From: Hemileia vastatrix
Taxonomy: Eukaryota; Basidiomycota; Pucciniomycetes; Pucciniales; Zaghouaniaceae
DNA: 64,000 nt
NCBI GenBank assembly: GCA_030280995.1
Contig: JASXTE010000005.1
Location: 14,744,001 to 14,808,000 of the forward strand
Direction of reading: 5' to 3'
Shown piece by piece: positions 28,068 through 40,191 of the stretch. Below the pieces are notes generated by a model that was given only the letters and a program-made list of their open reading frames with translations, searched no databases and was not told where the DNA came from. The translations under genes were made by a program, and so were the position numbers. Numbering within the stretch: the first letter of the stretch is position 1; each line of letters opens with the position of its first letter.

Positions 28068-30190
28068 CCTTCTTTTGGGAAGAAAAAGACATCAAAACAC
28101 TTCTCTCCTTCATCTTGATTAGTCAGCACTAGGTACAGACAAGCCATCTCCTTAGATTCTTTTTCACCTAATTCTTAAGGGCTTATTATTCAACTTGTGA
28201 AAAATGTGACTTCCTACCACTTAAGCAGCCACTTCATCATACACTTACCCTTAGTCTTCATCACCAATCACTAAAATTCCTCTTTCAGTCCATTGTAAAC
28301 TAGAAATAACTGCTACCACTCTAGCCCTGGATCTATTGGTTAACTCAGATACCAACTCCAATGCTGAAATTAACTTGGCTTACATGTGTGACATGCTGAA
28401 TAATCACTACTTATATTTCAGAACACTTTCCATACAACACCAACCACAATTTAACCTTGAGGTTCTTTAAAGCATTCCTAAAATTAGCTTTAAACAGATA
28501 TTTTGCACAACCTTGCCTGGATTTCTCAGTTACTTGAACTGATAAAAGATCACTCAATTTTCAGAAATGATTCTTGTTGTCCATAAAGAGATCCTCCTAT
28601 TCAAATCTGTGTTGCACTTTGTCATTTTAGTTCAAATTGAAATGGTGGCACATTTACCCATCTTGAAAACCTCTTCCAGATCAGAGATGGAAATAAATAT
28701 TTTGATTGTAAAAAAAATTCTTTGAATCTCTCTTATATACATTGCATGCTTCTACTCTTGCTATTTTTTAGGATTCCAGCTGATTAAATGTTTTGTATTT
28801 AAATTATAAGTAATGTTTTTCTCCAAATCTACATGACTAAAATTCATTCTGGATTTCTATTAATAATTTGGTTAAATATGGTTTTTCAACAGCTTCATTA
28901 ACCAACCCTTATGCACAAGATACATAAATTAACAAATTATATTTTTCTAAATCTAGAAATTTGGCAATATCCTCCCCTGCATTTCACTATATTAGGGGGT
29001 GGTGATTGCCATTTTTTTCATGTCAAAAAATTTTTTTATGTCTGAAAAAAAAATGGCAACACCTCATCCTGAATTTTACTGTGGGAGGGGGTGGAGATTG
29101 CCATTTTTTTAATGTCAAAAAAAATATTTATGTAAGAAAAAACAAAATCACAATACCTCTCCCTGAAATTTACTGTGGGAGGGGGTAAAGATTACCAAAT
29201 TTTCATAAATTCTTAAATAAATCAATAAAAAATATAATCAGCCAAGTAAAAGTAATAGGATTCACAATTCCACCTGCTAATGATTTCAGATGTGACCAAA
29301 GCCAAATAAATCATATGACAAGCAATGTATTGACAATTCATCCATTCAATACAAATAAATAATTAAATGAACAAATTTATACAATAGCAAGGCTCAATTG
29401 CACAAAAGTTTTATTTGATTAATTATATTTAATAATTGATAATTTAAAAATTTATTAAATAAAAATAAAAAAATGGAAAATCTTCTAATTACCATATTTG
29501 GAACCCCTCCCTAAAGATTTACTATAAATAGGGCCCTTCCCCCTTGCTTTACTTCCCTGGTTTATCAGACTTTGGTTGATCTTGAATGAAAAACCAAAAT
29601 GAGTAAGTGTTTTGCAAGATTCCAAAAAAATGAGAACACTTTTTACAAGATATCAAACAAGGAGTTTCCTTGGTAGTTTGATGATTATCTCTTGGATTTT
29701 TGATTGATGATTATGCTGAGAAGAGTTCCAAATAGATTTGATGATGCCATCTCCTGAAAAAAATCCAAAACATCAACAAATCAGGGGAAAAAAAATTTAT
29801 AAAGAAGAAAAATTGAGGAAACAAATGATAAAAAACAGTTGAGGAATTGACATACCTTGGGAGTGGTGCAATGAAAAGTATCAGAAAAAACATGCATATT
29901 ACAGAATATCAAAATTCAAAAATGTAAATTAGTTTACATAAAAAGACTCAACTTTAAAAGTAGATATCTCAGAAATTTCTGAGCCAAAATTGATTATGCT
30001 TTCTGGAAATTAAACTCATGCCTATAGAGAACCTGTAATCAAAATAATGTGAGATTTGAATAAGCCAAAATCCAGCAAATGTTAATATTCATCCTCATAA
30101 AAAAATTACAAAATAGGAAGGACTCATCCAAAACTGATATATAGCTGATCAAATCAGAGCCAAAAGCCTGAAGTATTATTTGTTGAAATT

Positions 30191-33111
30191 TCTGCCTCTA
30201 ATGCCTGACCCATTCCTTACTCCAGCTTCTTACCATCGTCTCAAGTCATTCTCCTTGCTCATATCCTCTTTTCCTGACCTTTTCCGCCGAGGAACTTCAA
30301 AGATACGAGCTCCAGCATCAAGAACAACATTTCTTTCCCACCCGGAGTCAATGTATTGATTCTGGACCTCGAGGACGTGTTTCTTTACCTGGAGTGTGAA
30401 TCTTTTCCCCGGCTGGGAACTTTTTCCTTGGATGTGAACCTGTCTCTTTTTCTGTATTGTAGTTTAGTAGTTTTGTCGACGTCGTGTTAGTTTCTATTGT
30501 TTTGGATGGTGGACTTTGTCATATAATGAGGCCTCTCTTTGCCATTTCCGTTTTCCCCATCCAAATCTTTTTCTTTCTCTTTTTCTCTATTCTCTTTATC
30601 CCTTCCACTGCTTCTTCCTGTCCACTGCTTTCCCTTTTGGCCGCATCTGACAGTCTTTGCACTGTGTGGGGAGAATAGAGTCTTTTGTCCAGTTTTAGCA
30701 CACGCTTTGTTGTAGTTACTTGTTGTTGTAAGGTGCACAGTTGCTGATTGACCTGTGTTTAGCTTTCCTTTGTGCTAAAACTTCTACAGGTTATGGGCCC
30801 AGTTGCCTAAAGCACCTCTCTCAAGAATACTTACAACAAAACCGCTTACTGGACAATAAAACAGCCTTTTCTCTCAGATTTTGGATCACCCTCTTCACAT
30901 CTCATCTTCTTTCTCTCCAAATCTTTGCTGTTGACTCGACCAAATCATGGCCTCCAATCAGGATTCAAGTAAGGTTATGGTCACCCCTCTCACTGACGAA
31001 TCCTATGACACCTGGGAACACATTATGCGTCTTCACTTTGAAGTTCTGGATCTTTTTGGCATTGTTTCTGGACAAGTCCCTGCCCCTGTTCCTCACAATG
31101 ATGGTTCACCTTCAGACGCTGAAATCAAAGCTCAACTTGCTTTATGGATCAAAAATGACACCAGGTGCAGGTATGAAATCATCACCAGATTGGATGATGT
31201 TAACAAGAAGCTGGTCAACACTTGCCACACCTCTGCTCAAATGTGGTCTGTTCTTGCAAGAAGACACGCCAGCAATAAAGTTGGATCACGGATTTCTCAC
31301 TTTCTCTCTATGGTTACTCTTTCTCTTTCTGAAGGAGGAGACCCCAAAACTCATGTTGATGCATTCAAAAGCATTAACTTCCATATGATCCGTTCTGGGC
31401 TCATCATTCCCCAGGAAATTCTTATTTATCTCTTTTTTGCCACTCTTCCACCCTCCTTCAAACATTGGCGTGGTTTGCTCACCAGAGACAGACAGGAAAT
31501 TGATCACCTGCATCTGGATGATGTTTTATCTTCTTTCCTGGATTACGCTGCTGATGACAAAGTTGTTGATGAATTTCACAATGCTATGTCAAATGTCAAT
31601 GCTCACTCTGCCTCAGCTAAATCATCAAAATCATCCAAATCCAAGGCACGCAGCAAACTCTCATGTTCTGTTCATGGTCAAAATGTTGGACATGATGACA
31701 ATCATTGCTTTGTTCAACATCCTGAACTCCGTCCCAAGAAGAACCAAGCCAACTCAGCTGCCCCATCAAAGGACAATTCCAACAAAGCAACTCCTGTTCC
31801 CCCTCCTCAGGAAGAACAACCTGATGCCACGGCCAATTGTGCTTTTGTCTTCCCTTCTGATGAAGAATTTCTTTTTACAGCTGTTGCTTGTTTGTCTGAA
31901 AAATCAAATTCTGACTGCATTATCAACGCTTCTGCTTCCATGGCTTCTCATTCCTCAAACCTTTCTCCAATTATTGATTCTGGGGCCAGCTGTCATATGT
32001 TTAACAACAGAGACAGTTTTATCAGTTTTCAACCTGTCAACATTCGAATTCAACTTGCTGGTATTGGGAAATCAATCTATGCAACTGGAAAAGGAACTGT
32101 TGCTGCTTCTGGAGGAATGGAAGGAAAAGTTTTCTTTTCTGATGCTCTTTATGTCCCTGATCTTGGAAGGAATCTCATCTCCCTGGGACGTCTTTGGAGA
32201 ACTGGTTGTCTTCTCATCCCTGCACCAGTTAATCCTACATCAAACTTCATTATTTCACGTAATGGAAAGAATTATATGGGAGGAGTCATCTCCAATTCAT
32301 TATTTGAAGTTTCTGTGGTTCCACAAGGCATGTCTCCCCCTAATTCCTCAGCTCTCTATGCAAAAGCTTCAAGTCAGTCTCTAACTCTCTGGCACAACAG
32401 ATTAGGACATCCCTACGCCCCATATATTCAAAAACTTTTTAATGGAATGGCATCTGATGTATCTAGTTCTAGTTTGTCTGACTCTGAAATGCATTTTTGT
32501 GAACCGTGTGTGTTGGGTAAACAAACCCATGCTTCCTTTCCTGGCCAGTTGCCTGTTGCCAAAAATCCTCTTGAAGTTGTCCACACAGATTTATCTGGGA
32601 AAATTCAGCCTCCTTCTTTTGATGGGTCTCAGTATTACCTTAAGTTCACTGATCAGGCCACTTCATACCGTCATGTTTACCTTCTTTCCTCAAAAGCCCA
32701 AGTATTCAAATATTTCTTGGAATATAAGGCATCTGTAGAGCTGCAATCTGGCTTCAAAATCAAAAAGCTTGTTTGTGACGGTGGTGGTGAGTATATCAAC
32801 TCTAGTCTGGTCAACTTTCTTAAACAACATGGCATTGCTCTTCAAGTTACGGCTCCTTACACTCCCCAACAAAATCCAATTTCTGAGAGAGGAAACCGTA
32901 TTACCACTGAAAAATCCAAAACCATGATGTTTCATTCTAATGCACCAATTCACCTATGGTCTGAAGCAGTTAAAACAGCAGTATATCTTGAAAACAGATT
33001 ACCAACCAAAGCTCTTCAAAACAAATCAACTCCTTTTGAAGCCTGGAATAAATCCAAACCCAGAGTTTCACACCTCAGAGTTTTTGGTTGTGCTTGCTAT
33101 GCTTTCCTTGA
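30191..33111 (+). mobile_element. Copia-1, second copy (left part)
   Basis: Identical in structure to 1911-4831: 5' LTR 30191-30788, polyprotein from 30947, and the same break into Gypsy-1 LTR at 33111/33112. Sharing this exact junction shows that the two segments come from one ancestral event and are not independent insertions. Confidence 0.93.
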
Positions 33112-33196
33112 GAATTCTTACTTAAATAATATTAATATTTATAAAACCAAATTGTTGTCTCTTCTCAGCTCACTCATCGTTGCCTTCTCTCAATAA
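30947..33196 (+). pseudogene. Copia-1 Gag-protease-integrase, second copy
   Basis: The predicted protein is identical to that of 2667-4916: Gag with a Cys/His knuckle, DSGAS protease, integrase with the DDE triad, then 28 residues read from Gypsy-1 LTR. Reverse transcriptase is absent. Confidence 0.9.
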
Positions 33197-34019
33197 ATTA
33201 AATAATTTTATTAAAATTTATTTCTTTTATTACCCATACACCTTTCCTCCTTCTCCTCCTCTCTTTCCTTCTTCTATCTTTCTCCTTCTTCTAGACGACC
33301 GGCCGACAACTGAGGGCCTTTCCAAACGACGACGACGATCGAAGCCTGGCGACAAACGACAAAACGCACGGACCACCCAGCAAAACGAAACTTTTGCCGC
33401 GACTGTGTTTCGAACTTGGGTTCGACATCTTAGGTTTATATAATATTAATTTTTATATTATTTTGAAGTGATTTTTCGATCACTATAGTAAGTTCACCTT
33501 TGCGCCTCTCACTCATATTACTATATTTTTATTGCAATAACAGTGATTGTGGCTTAATTGCTGATTCACTGAGTGTAAGTGTTCAATTTTTAAAAAAATT
33601 TTTTTTTTTTTTCCTAGTTGACCATTATAGAGTGTTAAATCCTCTTAGTCCTAGAAGAATTGACATTATTATTAATACAAATTGAATTATTAATTTAATT
33701 TTTTTTTTATTATTAATTAATGTTAATTTTGGTTGACTTAAAAGTACATTGTGCTTAGTCCCAATATATTGCCATATTTAATATTGGTAATTAATTGGTT
33801 GAATTAACTAACTTGTTATTCCCAATTTAAACTTGCAATCCAATTTTTTAAAAAAAAAAAAAAAAATTAATTTTTTAATTATTACTTTATATTGAAAGTT
33901 ATTTTTTCTATAATTTAATTAATTAAAAAATTTTTTTTATATTATTTGGAGCAATTATTGACTAACTTTGATTATTTTTTTTATAAAGTACAAAGTAAAA
34001 TATTAATCTTCCCACTAGT

Positions 34020-34701
34020 ATGTCCAACAATTTGACAGAAAAAATGGATAACATGCAAGTGGATGAAATAGAAATTGACTATGATGCTGACACTGTAAGT
34101 TCTTCTAAAGTTGGTCATAAAAAATCTTATGCTAACACAAAGAATTCACATACTGCAGGATGTGGAAATGACAGGAAATGCAAACAAACCAAACCCCCTT
34201 CCCCCAGTACCACAGAAGGAAGTAAAGCCTCTAGTGCCTCAAGAAGGTCTTCCAAAAGGCTTCAAAATAAAAAAGCTTCCTCTGCCACAACAAATCAGCA
34301 ACCTATCCAGTCATATAAAAGAGTTGAAGACAGAAAATATGACGTACAAAGAAAAGGTAGACACATTGTGGGATCAGGTCCAAGAACTCAGGAACCAGAT
34401 TCAGGCCCAGGCCCCTCCTCAATTGCCTCCCAATCAGCTTCAATTTCAGGCTCAACCTTCACAGCCACCCAGCTCAACCATCCAAAATCCAAATACTATG
34501 GAAGTAGAGCAATGGAAATGGGATTATCTAATGAGTCACTACCAACAGAATGTGCAACACCCTCCTCATCATCAGCCTGGCCCATCCAGAACACCCAATT
34601 TCTATCCACCTCCTCATCCCTACCAACAAAGCAGGAGAAAGAAGGCCCAAGCACAATCCCAAACCCAGTCCCAGGGGAAGTTTCCTCCTCTGCCATGGTA
34701 A
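34020..34701 (+). CDS. Gypsy-1 spliced accessory protein, second copy (predicted 205 aa)
   Basis: Exons 34020-34094 and 34159-34701, with intron 1 at 34095-34158 and the intron 2-like block at 34698-34755. The sequence is identical to copy 1, so it gives no independent support beyond that from Gypsy-2. Confidence 0.68.
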
Positions 34702-37700
34702 GTAATTTGGTTGATAGTCACTTGGGTATGTTTTCTAATAAATCTTCTTCTGCAGGTAATATTATTGAACATGGTGAAAGAACAGTTAAACCTGTTAAAA
34801 GACAGCTTCCTGTAACTAGTAGCCCTATTGATGTAATTAGCAAATTGTCATTTGATGAACCTTTACATTTAACTTCTACATCTTTAATTAATCCTTCTCT
34901 TGCAATTAAAAATGATTCTGTTCCCCCTGAAATCTATAACTTAATTGAAAAAACTTCTGAGGAAATATTGAAAGATACCCTTGATTTTAATATTGTGAAA
35001 GACAAACATGTGAGAGATGTGTTAATCCATGAAAATGATAGATTAAATAATTTACACTTGCAATGTAAAGTGAGTTCTTCTGTACAAGATACAGCTTATT
35101 TAAAAATCAAAGAAACCTTGAATATTGTTCTTATTCAACAAAAACAAATAAGAAGTGACCATAGAGCTATCTCAGATAGAAATATCAGTCTGCATAAGAC
35201 ATTGAGTGAATTGAAACCCCTTATTGAGGAAAATTATTCATTCAAAAATGAAATAAAATCTCTACAAAATGAGTTGAAGAAACTAAAAAATGACTTCCAT
35301 GCACTAAGTACCAAACACTCAGTTGCTGAGGACAGAAATGTTCTATCTCTTGCAAAAGTAAATGACCAGATGTCTGAAATTCCAAGAATAAGAAACTATG
35401 TGTCTGACCTACAGGAAAAGTTCTCAATTTCTGCAAGTAAGCTGCATAAAAATAAAGGGAAAAAACCTGAACAAAGTTCATCCTTTCTTCCTCATATTTC
35501 AACCATTAAACAAACTGACAATGAGTCTGTAAAATCTTTTGCTACTAGCAAACAATCTTGTGATGGTCATGCACCAGCTGTTTCTGTAAATAATGAAATT
35601 TCTGAACACCTGGCTAAACTTCAGGAATTATTACTAATGAATAATTCAAACCAAAAAGTGGACCATCCCAGTAGTCAGAAAAATTGGCCTAAGTTAGACC
35701 AATATCCTACCTTTGATGGTGATTCTTCCTCTGATTGGCAACACTTTATCCAGAGAATTGATAATTTAAAGAGATCTTATAAACTACCTGATGAGGAGAT
35801 TGTTTCTAAGCTAATTTCTTTATTTTCCAATGTAGCCTTGATGTGGTATGAATCTGTCCTCTTAGATAACAATCATTATACATGGAATGATTGGAAATCC
35901 TTGATTGAGAATCAATTTGGTGGTTCAAAATTCAGGTTAGCTCAGCAAAGACTGTATGAGAATACTAGATATGTATCCTCCTCTGTTGAAAAGCCCATTG
36001 TTTTTCTGATGAAAATAACTAAAATCCTTAGAGCAATTGATCCAAAGATGGATTATGATATTTGGAGAGATAAAATCTTGTATAAATTACCAAATTCTCT
36101 TAGGGATTTGATTGTTGCTAGAACTGAGCATGTAAGGGAAAATTCTTCTTTCATTAATATCTGTAATGAGGTACTACTCAACCATAGATATGAACCAAAG
36201 AATTACCTTAGTAAATCTTATAATGATCAGAATAAACCTTCTATAAAGCTCCCAGAAAAATCTGGTAAACCCTCTGCCCCAGTTGCACCTAAAAAATATG
36301 CAACAAATACTTGTTATAAATGTGACAAACCGTGGCAGAAGGGTCATGTTTGTGACAAGAAAATTCATCTTGTTGAACAAAATGAAGACACTGATGAAAT
36401 TGAACTTGATGTCAATAATTCTTCCAGTGACTGTGAAAGTAATATCTCCTATGACAATGAATCTGTTAAAGATGTTTTAATGTTGGAACATGATGTCCAT
36501 TATTTAAATAATATATCTGAAGATTGTGTATTGAATTTATCTTCAGTAGAAAATGCTGAGATAATTAAAGATATTACTAACAATTCTATTCCTATATCCC
36601 CTTTAAAGGCACCTGTTATCATTAATGGTAAAAATGTTGATGTAGTTCTTGATTCTGGTGCTGGAGGAAGTGTAGTATCTGAAAAAGCTTTGGCTTCAGT
36701 GGATAAGGAATATTTGAGTAAATTATTGCCTATAACTTCTGAAAAATGGAGAGGGTATGGTTCTACCTTATTTCCTATTGGCAAATACAAAACCTCTGTA
36801 TTCTTCAAATATAATGGTGGTTTTGTCAGAGCTATTTGTGAGTTTGTTGTCATGAAAAATGATAATTTGAGCAATTGGTTTATTATGGGAAATGATATTT
36901 TAACCATGTTTGGTGTGAAACTGGACCCAGCAAATAATTGCTTTACCTTAGGAATGAATGGGAAAAGAAAATTCAAAATTTCTTCTCCTAAACCTTCTGG
37001 GCATTTGTTGAAATCTTGTAACTCACTGACCCAATGTAAAGGTAGAACAACAACTGAAATGGATGATTTATTACATGAAATAAATACCGCTTCTTTTGGT
37101 GATCATTTGACTAATGAACAAAAGGATTCTATTGTTGCCTCTATTACCTCTTTCCCTATGGCTTTTGCTCATGGTTCTCATGTCTTGGGAATTGTTCAGG
37201 AAGAGATGAAAATTACCTTATCCTGTAATTTGAGTGATATTCCTCCTTCCCTTAAGAAAAAACCATATCCTGCTTCTCCATCAAAAAGAAAAGATATTGA
37301 AGATAATATTGAAACATTATTGAAAATGAATATCATTGAGAAAGTGAATGTCACCCCCAAATATTGTGTCATCTCCCCAGTCTTAATTTCATATGAAAAA
37401 GATAAAGCTAGATTATGTGGGGATTACAGAGCTTTAAATACTTATACTGTTGATGATATTTATCCTTTACCCAGAATTAATTCAATACATGCTACCTTGC
37501 AAGGTGCAAAATTTATTAGTTGTCTGGATGGTAATAAAGGTTATCATCAAGTTCCAGTTGAGAAAAATTCTCAAAATTTTTTGCTTATTGCTACTCATAT
37601 GGGAATATATAAGTATGTTAGGATGCCATTTGGCCCTAAAAATGCTCCTTCAGTTTTCCAGAAAGTCATGGATAACACTTTCCATCAAGAAATTATTGAA

Positions 37701-40157
37701 GGTTGGCTCATGGTTTATATTGATGATATTATTGTTTTTTCTAAAACTTTTGATGAACATATGATTCACTTAAATAGAGTTTTCCAAAAAATGGATGAAA
37801 TCAATATGACCTTATCTTTAAAAAAGTGTAAATTTGGTTTTCAATCTTTGAAAGTCCTTGGCCATGTTGTGTCAGGCTTACAAATTTGTGTAGACCATAA
37901 TAAAGTTGCTGCCATTCAAAATGTGAAAGCACCAACTTCTGTAAGAGAAATCCAAAGTTTTTTGGGTATGTGTGACTATTATAGACAATATATTAAAAAT
38001 TATCAGGTCATAGCCTTGCCTCTTACAAAACTAACCAGAAAAGATGTTGCTTTTCTCTGGAATGATGACTGTCAGAAAGCTTTTAATACATTGAAAAATT
38101 GCTTAATGACAGCCCCTATATTGGCTCTCCCAGATTTTAACAAGCCATTTGTACTTTATACAGATGCTAGCTTTATTGGTCTGGGTGCTGCCCTTCACCA
38201 AAAGCAAATTATTAATGATAAAGCCTCAGAGGTTGTAATTTGTTATATTTCAAGAACCTTAAGAAATAGTGAATTGAAATATGGTGCCACTCAATTGGAG
38301 TGCTTAGCAGTTGTTTGGGCTCTTGAGAAACTTCATTACTACTTGGATGACCAGAAATTTGAGTTGGTAACTGACTGTAGTGCTGTGAAATCTCTCTTAA
38401 ACCTCAAAACACCTAACAGACATATGTTCAGGTGGCAACTTGCTGTTCAGGAATACAGAGGAAGGATGACTATTATCCACAGAGCTGGAAATGTTCACTC
38501 TAATGTTGATATGCTCTCCAGATTGCCTCTGCCAAATAATGACTCCAATCCTGCTTATGTACCTGAGGATGACACTGTTCATATACATGGTATATTTATA
38601 GTTGATATGGAAGAAGAGTTATTACAGTTAATACTGGATTCATATGATAAAGATTCTGACTTAAATAAATTAGTTACTATTTTGAATGATCCTAAGATTG
38701 CTTCAATTCAAGCTTTAATAAAAACTCTTCCTGCAAAATACCAAAATGCTTTAAATAAAGGAAAGTTTTCTATTGAAGATGGTTATATATATTATAGAAG
38801 GAAGCTTACCAATGTAATTGTTATTCCTCCTTCAATGAAAGAAACTATCCTCAAACTTTGTCATGATGACATATTAGCTGGTCATTTTGATCTTGAAAAA
38901 ACTTTGATTAGAATCAAAAACACTGCATGGTGGGCTAATATGTCTGAAGACACAAAATTATATGTTGAATCTTGTGATTCCTGCCAAAAATCTAAAAGGT
39001 TAACAGGTAAGAGAGCAGGGTTATTACAACATATTGAAGCACCTAGTGCTCCCTGGCAAATCATTAATATGGATTTTGTCACTGGTCTTCCTGTTGCAGG
39101 TAAAGACAGCTTTAACTCTTGTTGGGTAATAGTTGATAGATTCACAAAAATGTGCAAATTTATTCCAACCCACAAAGATGTATCCACCAAAGAATTAGCT
39201 TTCTTATGGTGGTCTTACATGTTTAATATTATTGGTTTTCCAAAAGCCATTATCTCTGATAGGGATCCAAAATTCACTTCTGAGTTTTGGACCTCTTTGA
39301 TGGATATTTGTGGCTGTGAGTTAAAATTGTCTACAGCTCACCATCCTCAGACTGATGGTCTAGCTGAAAGAATGATTCAAACTCTAGAAGATATGATTAG
39401 AAGGTATTGTGCCTTTGGTTTAGAATATAAAGACAATGACAGATTTACTCATGATTGGGTCACTCTTTTGCCTGGTCTTGAATTTGCATATAATAGCACT
39501 GTTCATTCTGTCACTGAGAAAAAGCCTTTTGAGCTTTGGTTAGGTTATGTCCCAAACACTCCTGCTCAGATTCTCAATAATAAATTACCTAAGTTGGAAC
39601 TACACCCTGGTGTAAAATCTTTTATGCAAATGCAACAGCTATGTAGAAAACATGCTCAGAATTGTATTGATAAAGCATTTGAATATGAAAAGAAAAGATG
39701 GGATAAATCCCATAAAGAATACACATTTAACAAGGGTGATGAAGTGTTGATCTCTACTGTCCATTTCAATTTACAAGGTAACCACAAATTAAAAGATCCT
39801 TTTGTAGGACCATTTGTTGTTAAAAGAATGGTTGGTGATAATGCAGTAGAAGTTGTATTGTATTCTCCATATGATAGGAAACATCCTGTCTTTCCCATTT
39901 CTTTGCTTAAGCCTTATACTTCCAACAGTGACTTATTTCCAAAAAGAAGAGGAAGACCTAAGAAAAACCCTCAGGAAGTCACAGAAACAGCAGAAATTGA
40001 TAAAATTCTCAATGATAGAATTATCACTTCTGAAAGAGGTACTGAATATTTATTGAGATATAAGAACAAATCATCTGAACATGATGCATGGATACCTGGC
40101 AAAGAAATTTCAAATCTGCCTGCTCTGTTGAAAAAATACAAAAAGAAAAAATCTTAG
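34020..40157 (+). CDS. Gypsy-1 Gag-Pol, second copy (2045 aa)
   Basis: As 5740-11907 but ten residues (TLTIKNELNE) are missing from the coiled-coil part of Gag near residue 470, a clean 30-bp in-frame deletion. Downstream domains are therefore shifted by ten: protease DSGA at 878, YIDD at 1233, integrase Asp1685, Asp1747, Glu1783, and the chromodomain at the end. The ORF is otherwise open and has a complete 3' LTR, but the 5' LTR is truncated. Confidence 0.95.
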   Translation: MSNNLTEKMDNMQVDEIEIDYDADTVSSSKVGHKKSYANTKNSHTAGCGNDRKCKQTKPPSPSTTEGSKASSASRRSSKRLQNKKASSATTNQQPIQSYKRVEDRKYDVQRKGRHIVGSGPRTQEPDSGPGPSSIASQSASISGSTFTATQLNHPKSKYYGSRAMEMGLSNESLPTECATPSSSSAWPIQNTQFLSTSSSLPTKQEKEGPSTIPNPVPGEVSSSAMVSNLVDSHLGMFSNKSSSAGNIIEHGERTVKPVKRQLPVTSSPIDVISKLSFDEPLHLTSTSLINPSLAIKNDSVPPEIYNLIEKTSEEILKDTLDFNIVKDKHVRDVLIHENDRLNNLHLQCKVSSSVQDTAYLKIKETLNIVLIQQKQIRSDHRAISDRNISLHKTLSELKPLIEENYSFKNEIKSLQNELKKLKNDFHALSTKHSVAEDRNVLSLAKVNDQMSEIPRIRNYVSDLQEKFSISASKLHKNKGKKPEQSSSFLPHISTIKQTDNESVKSFATSKQSCDGHAPAVSVNNEISEHLAKLQELLLMNNSNQKVDHPSSQKNWPKLDQYPTFDGDSSSDWQHFIQRIDNLKRSYKLPDEEIVSKLISLFSNVALMWYESVLLDNNHYTWNDWKSLIENQFGGSKFRLAQQRLYENTRYVSSSVEKPIVFLMKITKILRAIDPKMDYDIWRDKILYKLPNSLRDLIVARTEHVRENSSFINICNEVLLNHRYEPKNYLSKSYNDQNKPSIKLPEKSGKPSAPVAPKKYATNTCYKCDKPWQKGHVCDKKIHLVEQNEDTDEIELDVNNSSSDCESNISYDNESVKDVLMLEHDVHYLNNISEDCVLNLSSVENAEIIKDITNNSIPISPLKAPVIINGKNVDVVLDSGAGGSVVSEKALASVDKEYLSKLLPITSEKWRGYGSTLFPIGKYKTSVFFKYNGGFVRAICEFVVMKNDNLSNWFIMGNDILTMFGVKLDPANNCFTLGMNGKRKFKISSPKPSGHLLKSCNSLTQCKGRTTTEMDDLLHEINTASFGDHLTNEQKDSIVASITSFPMAFAHGSHVLGIVQEEMKITLSCNLSDIPPSLKKKPYPASPSKRKDIEDNIETLLKMNIIEKVNVTPKYCVISPVLISYEKDKARLCGDYRALNTYTVDDIYPLPRINSIHATLQGAKFISCLDGNKGYHQVPVEKNSQNFLLIATHMGIYKYVRMPFGPKNAPSVFQKVMDNTFHQEIIEGWLMVYIDDIIVFSKTFDEHMIHLNRVFQKMDEINMTLSLKKCKFGFQSLKVLGHVVSGLQICVDHNKVAAIQNVKAPTSVREIQSFLGMCDYYRQYIKNYQVIALPLTKLTRKDVAFLWNDDCQKAFNTLKNCLMTAPILALPDFNKPFVLYTDASFIGLGAALHQKQIINDKASEVVICYISRTLRNSELKYGATQLECLAVVWALEKLHYYLDDQKFELVTDCSAVKSLLNLKTPNRHMFRWQLAVQEYRGRMTIIHRAGNVHSNVDMLSRLPLPNNDSNPAYVPEDDTVHIHGIFIVDMEEELLQLILDSYDKDSDLNKLVTILNDPKIASIQALIKTLPAKYQNALNKGKFSIEDGYIYYRRKLTNVIVIPPSMKETILKLCHDDILAGHFDLEKTLIRIKNTAWWANMSEDTKLYVESCDSCQKSKRLTGKRAGLLQHIEAPSAPWQIINMDFVTGLPVAGKDSFNSCWVIVDRFTKMCKFIPTHKDVSTKELAFLWWSYMFNIIGFPKAIISDRDPKFTSEFWTSLMDICGCELKLSTAHHPQTDGLAERMIQTLEDMIRRYCAFGLEYKDNDRFTHDWVTLLPGLEFAYNSTVHSVTEKKPFELWLGYVPNTPAQILNNKLPKLELHPGVKSFMQMQQLCRKHAQNCIDKAFEYEKKRWDKSHKEYTFNKGDEVLISTVHFNLQGNHKLKDPFVGPFVVKRMVGDNAVEVVLYSPYDRKHPVFPISLLKPYTSNSDLFPKRRGRPKKNPQEVTETAEIDKILNDRIITSERGTEYLLRYKNKSSEHDAWIPGKEISNLPALLKKYKKKKS

Positions 40158-40191
40158 CATTTTTTTTATTGTTTTTTTTAGTGTGAGGGAG

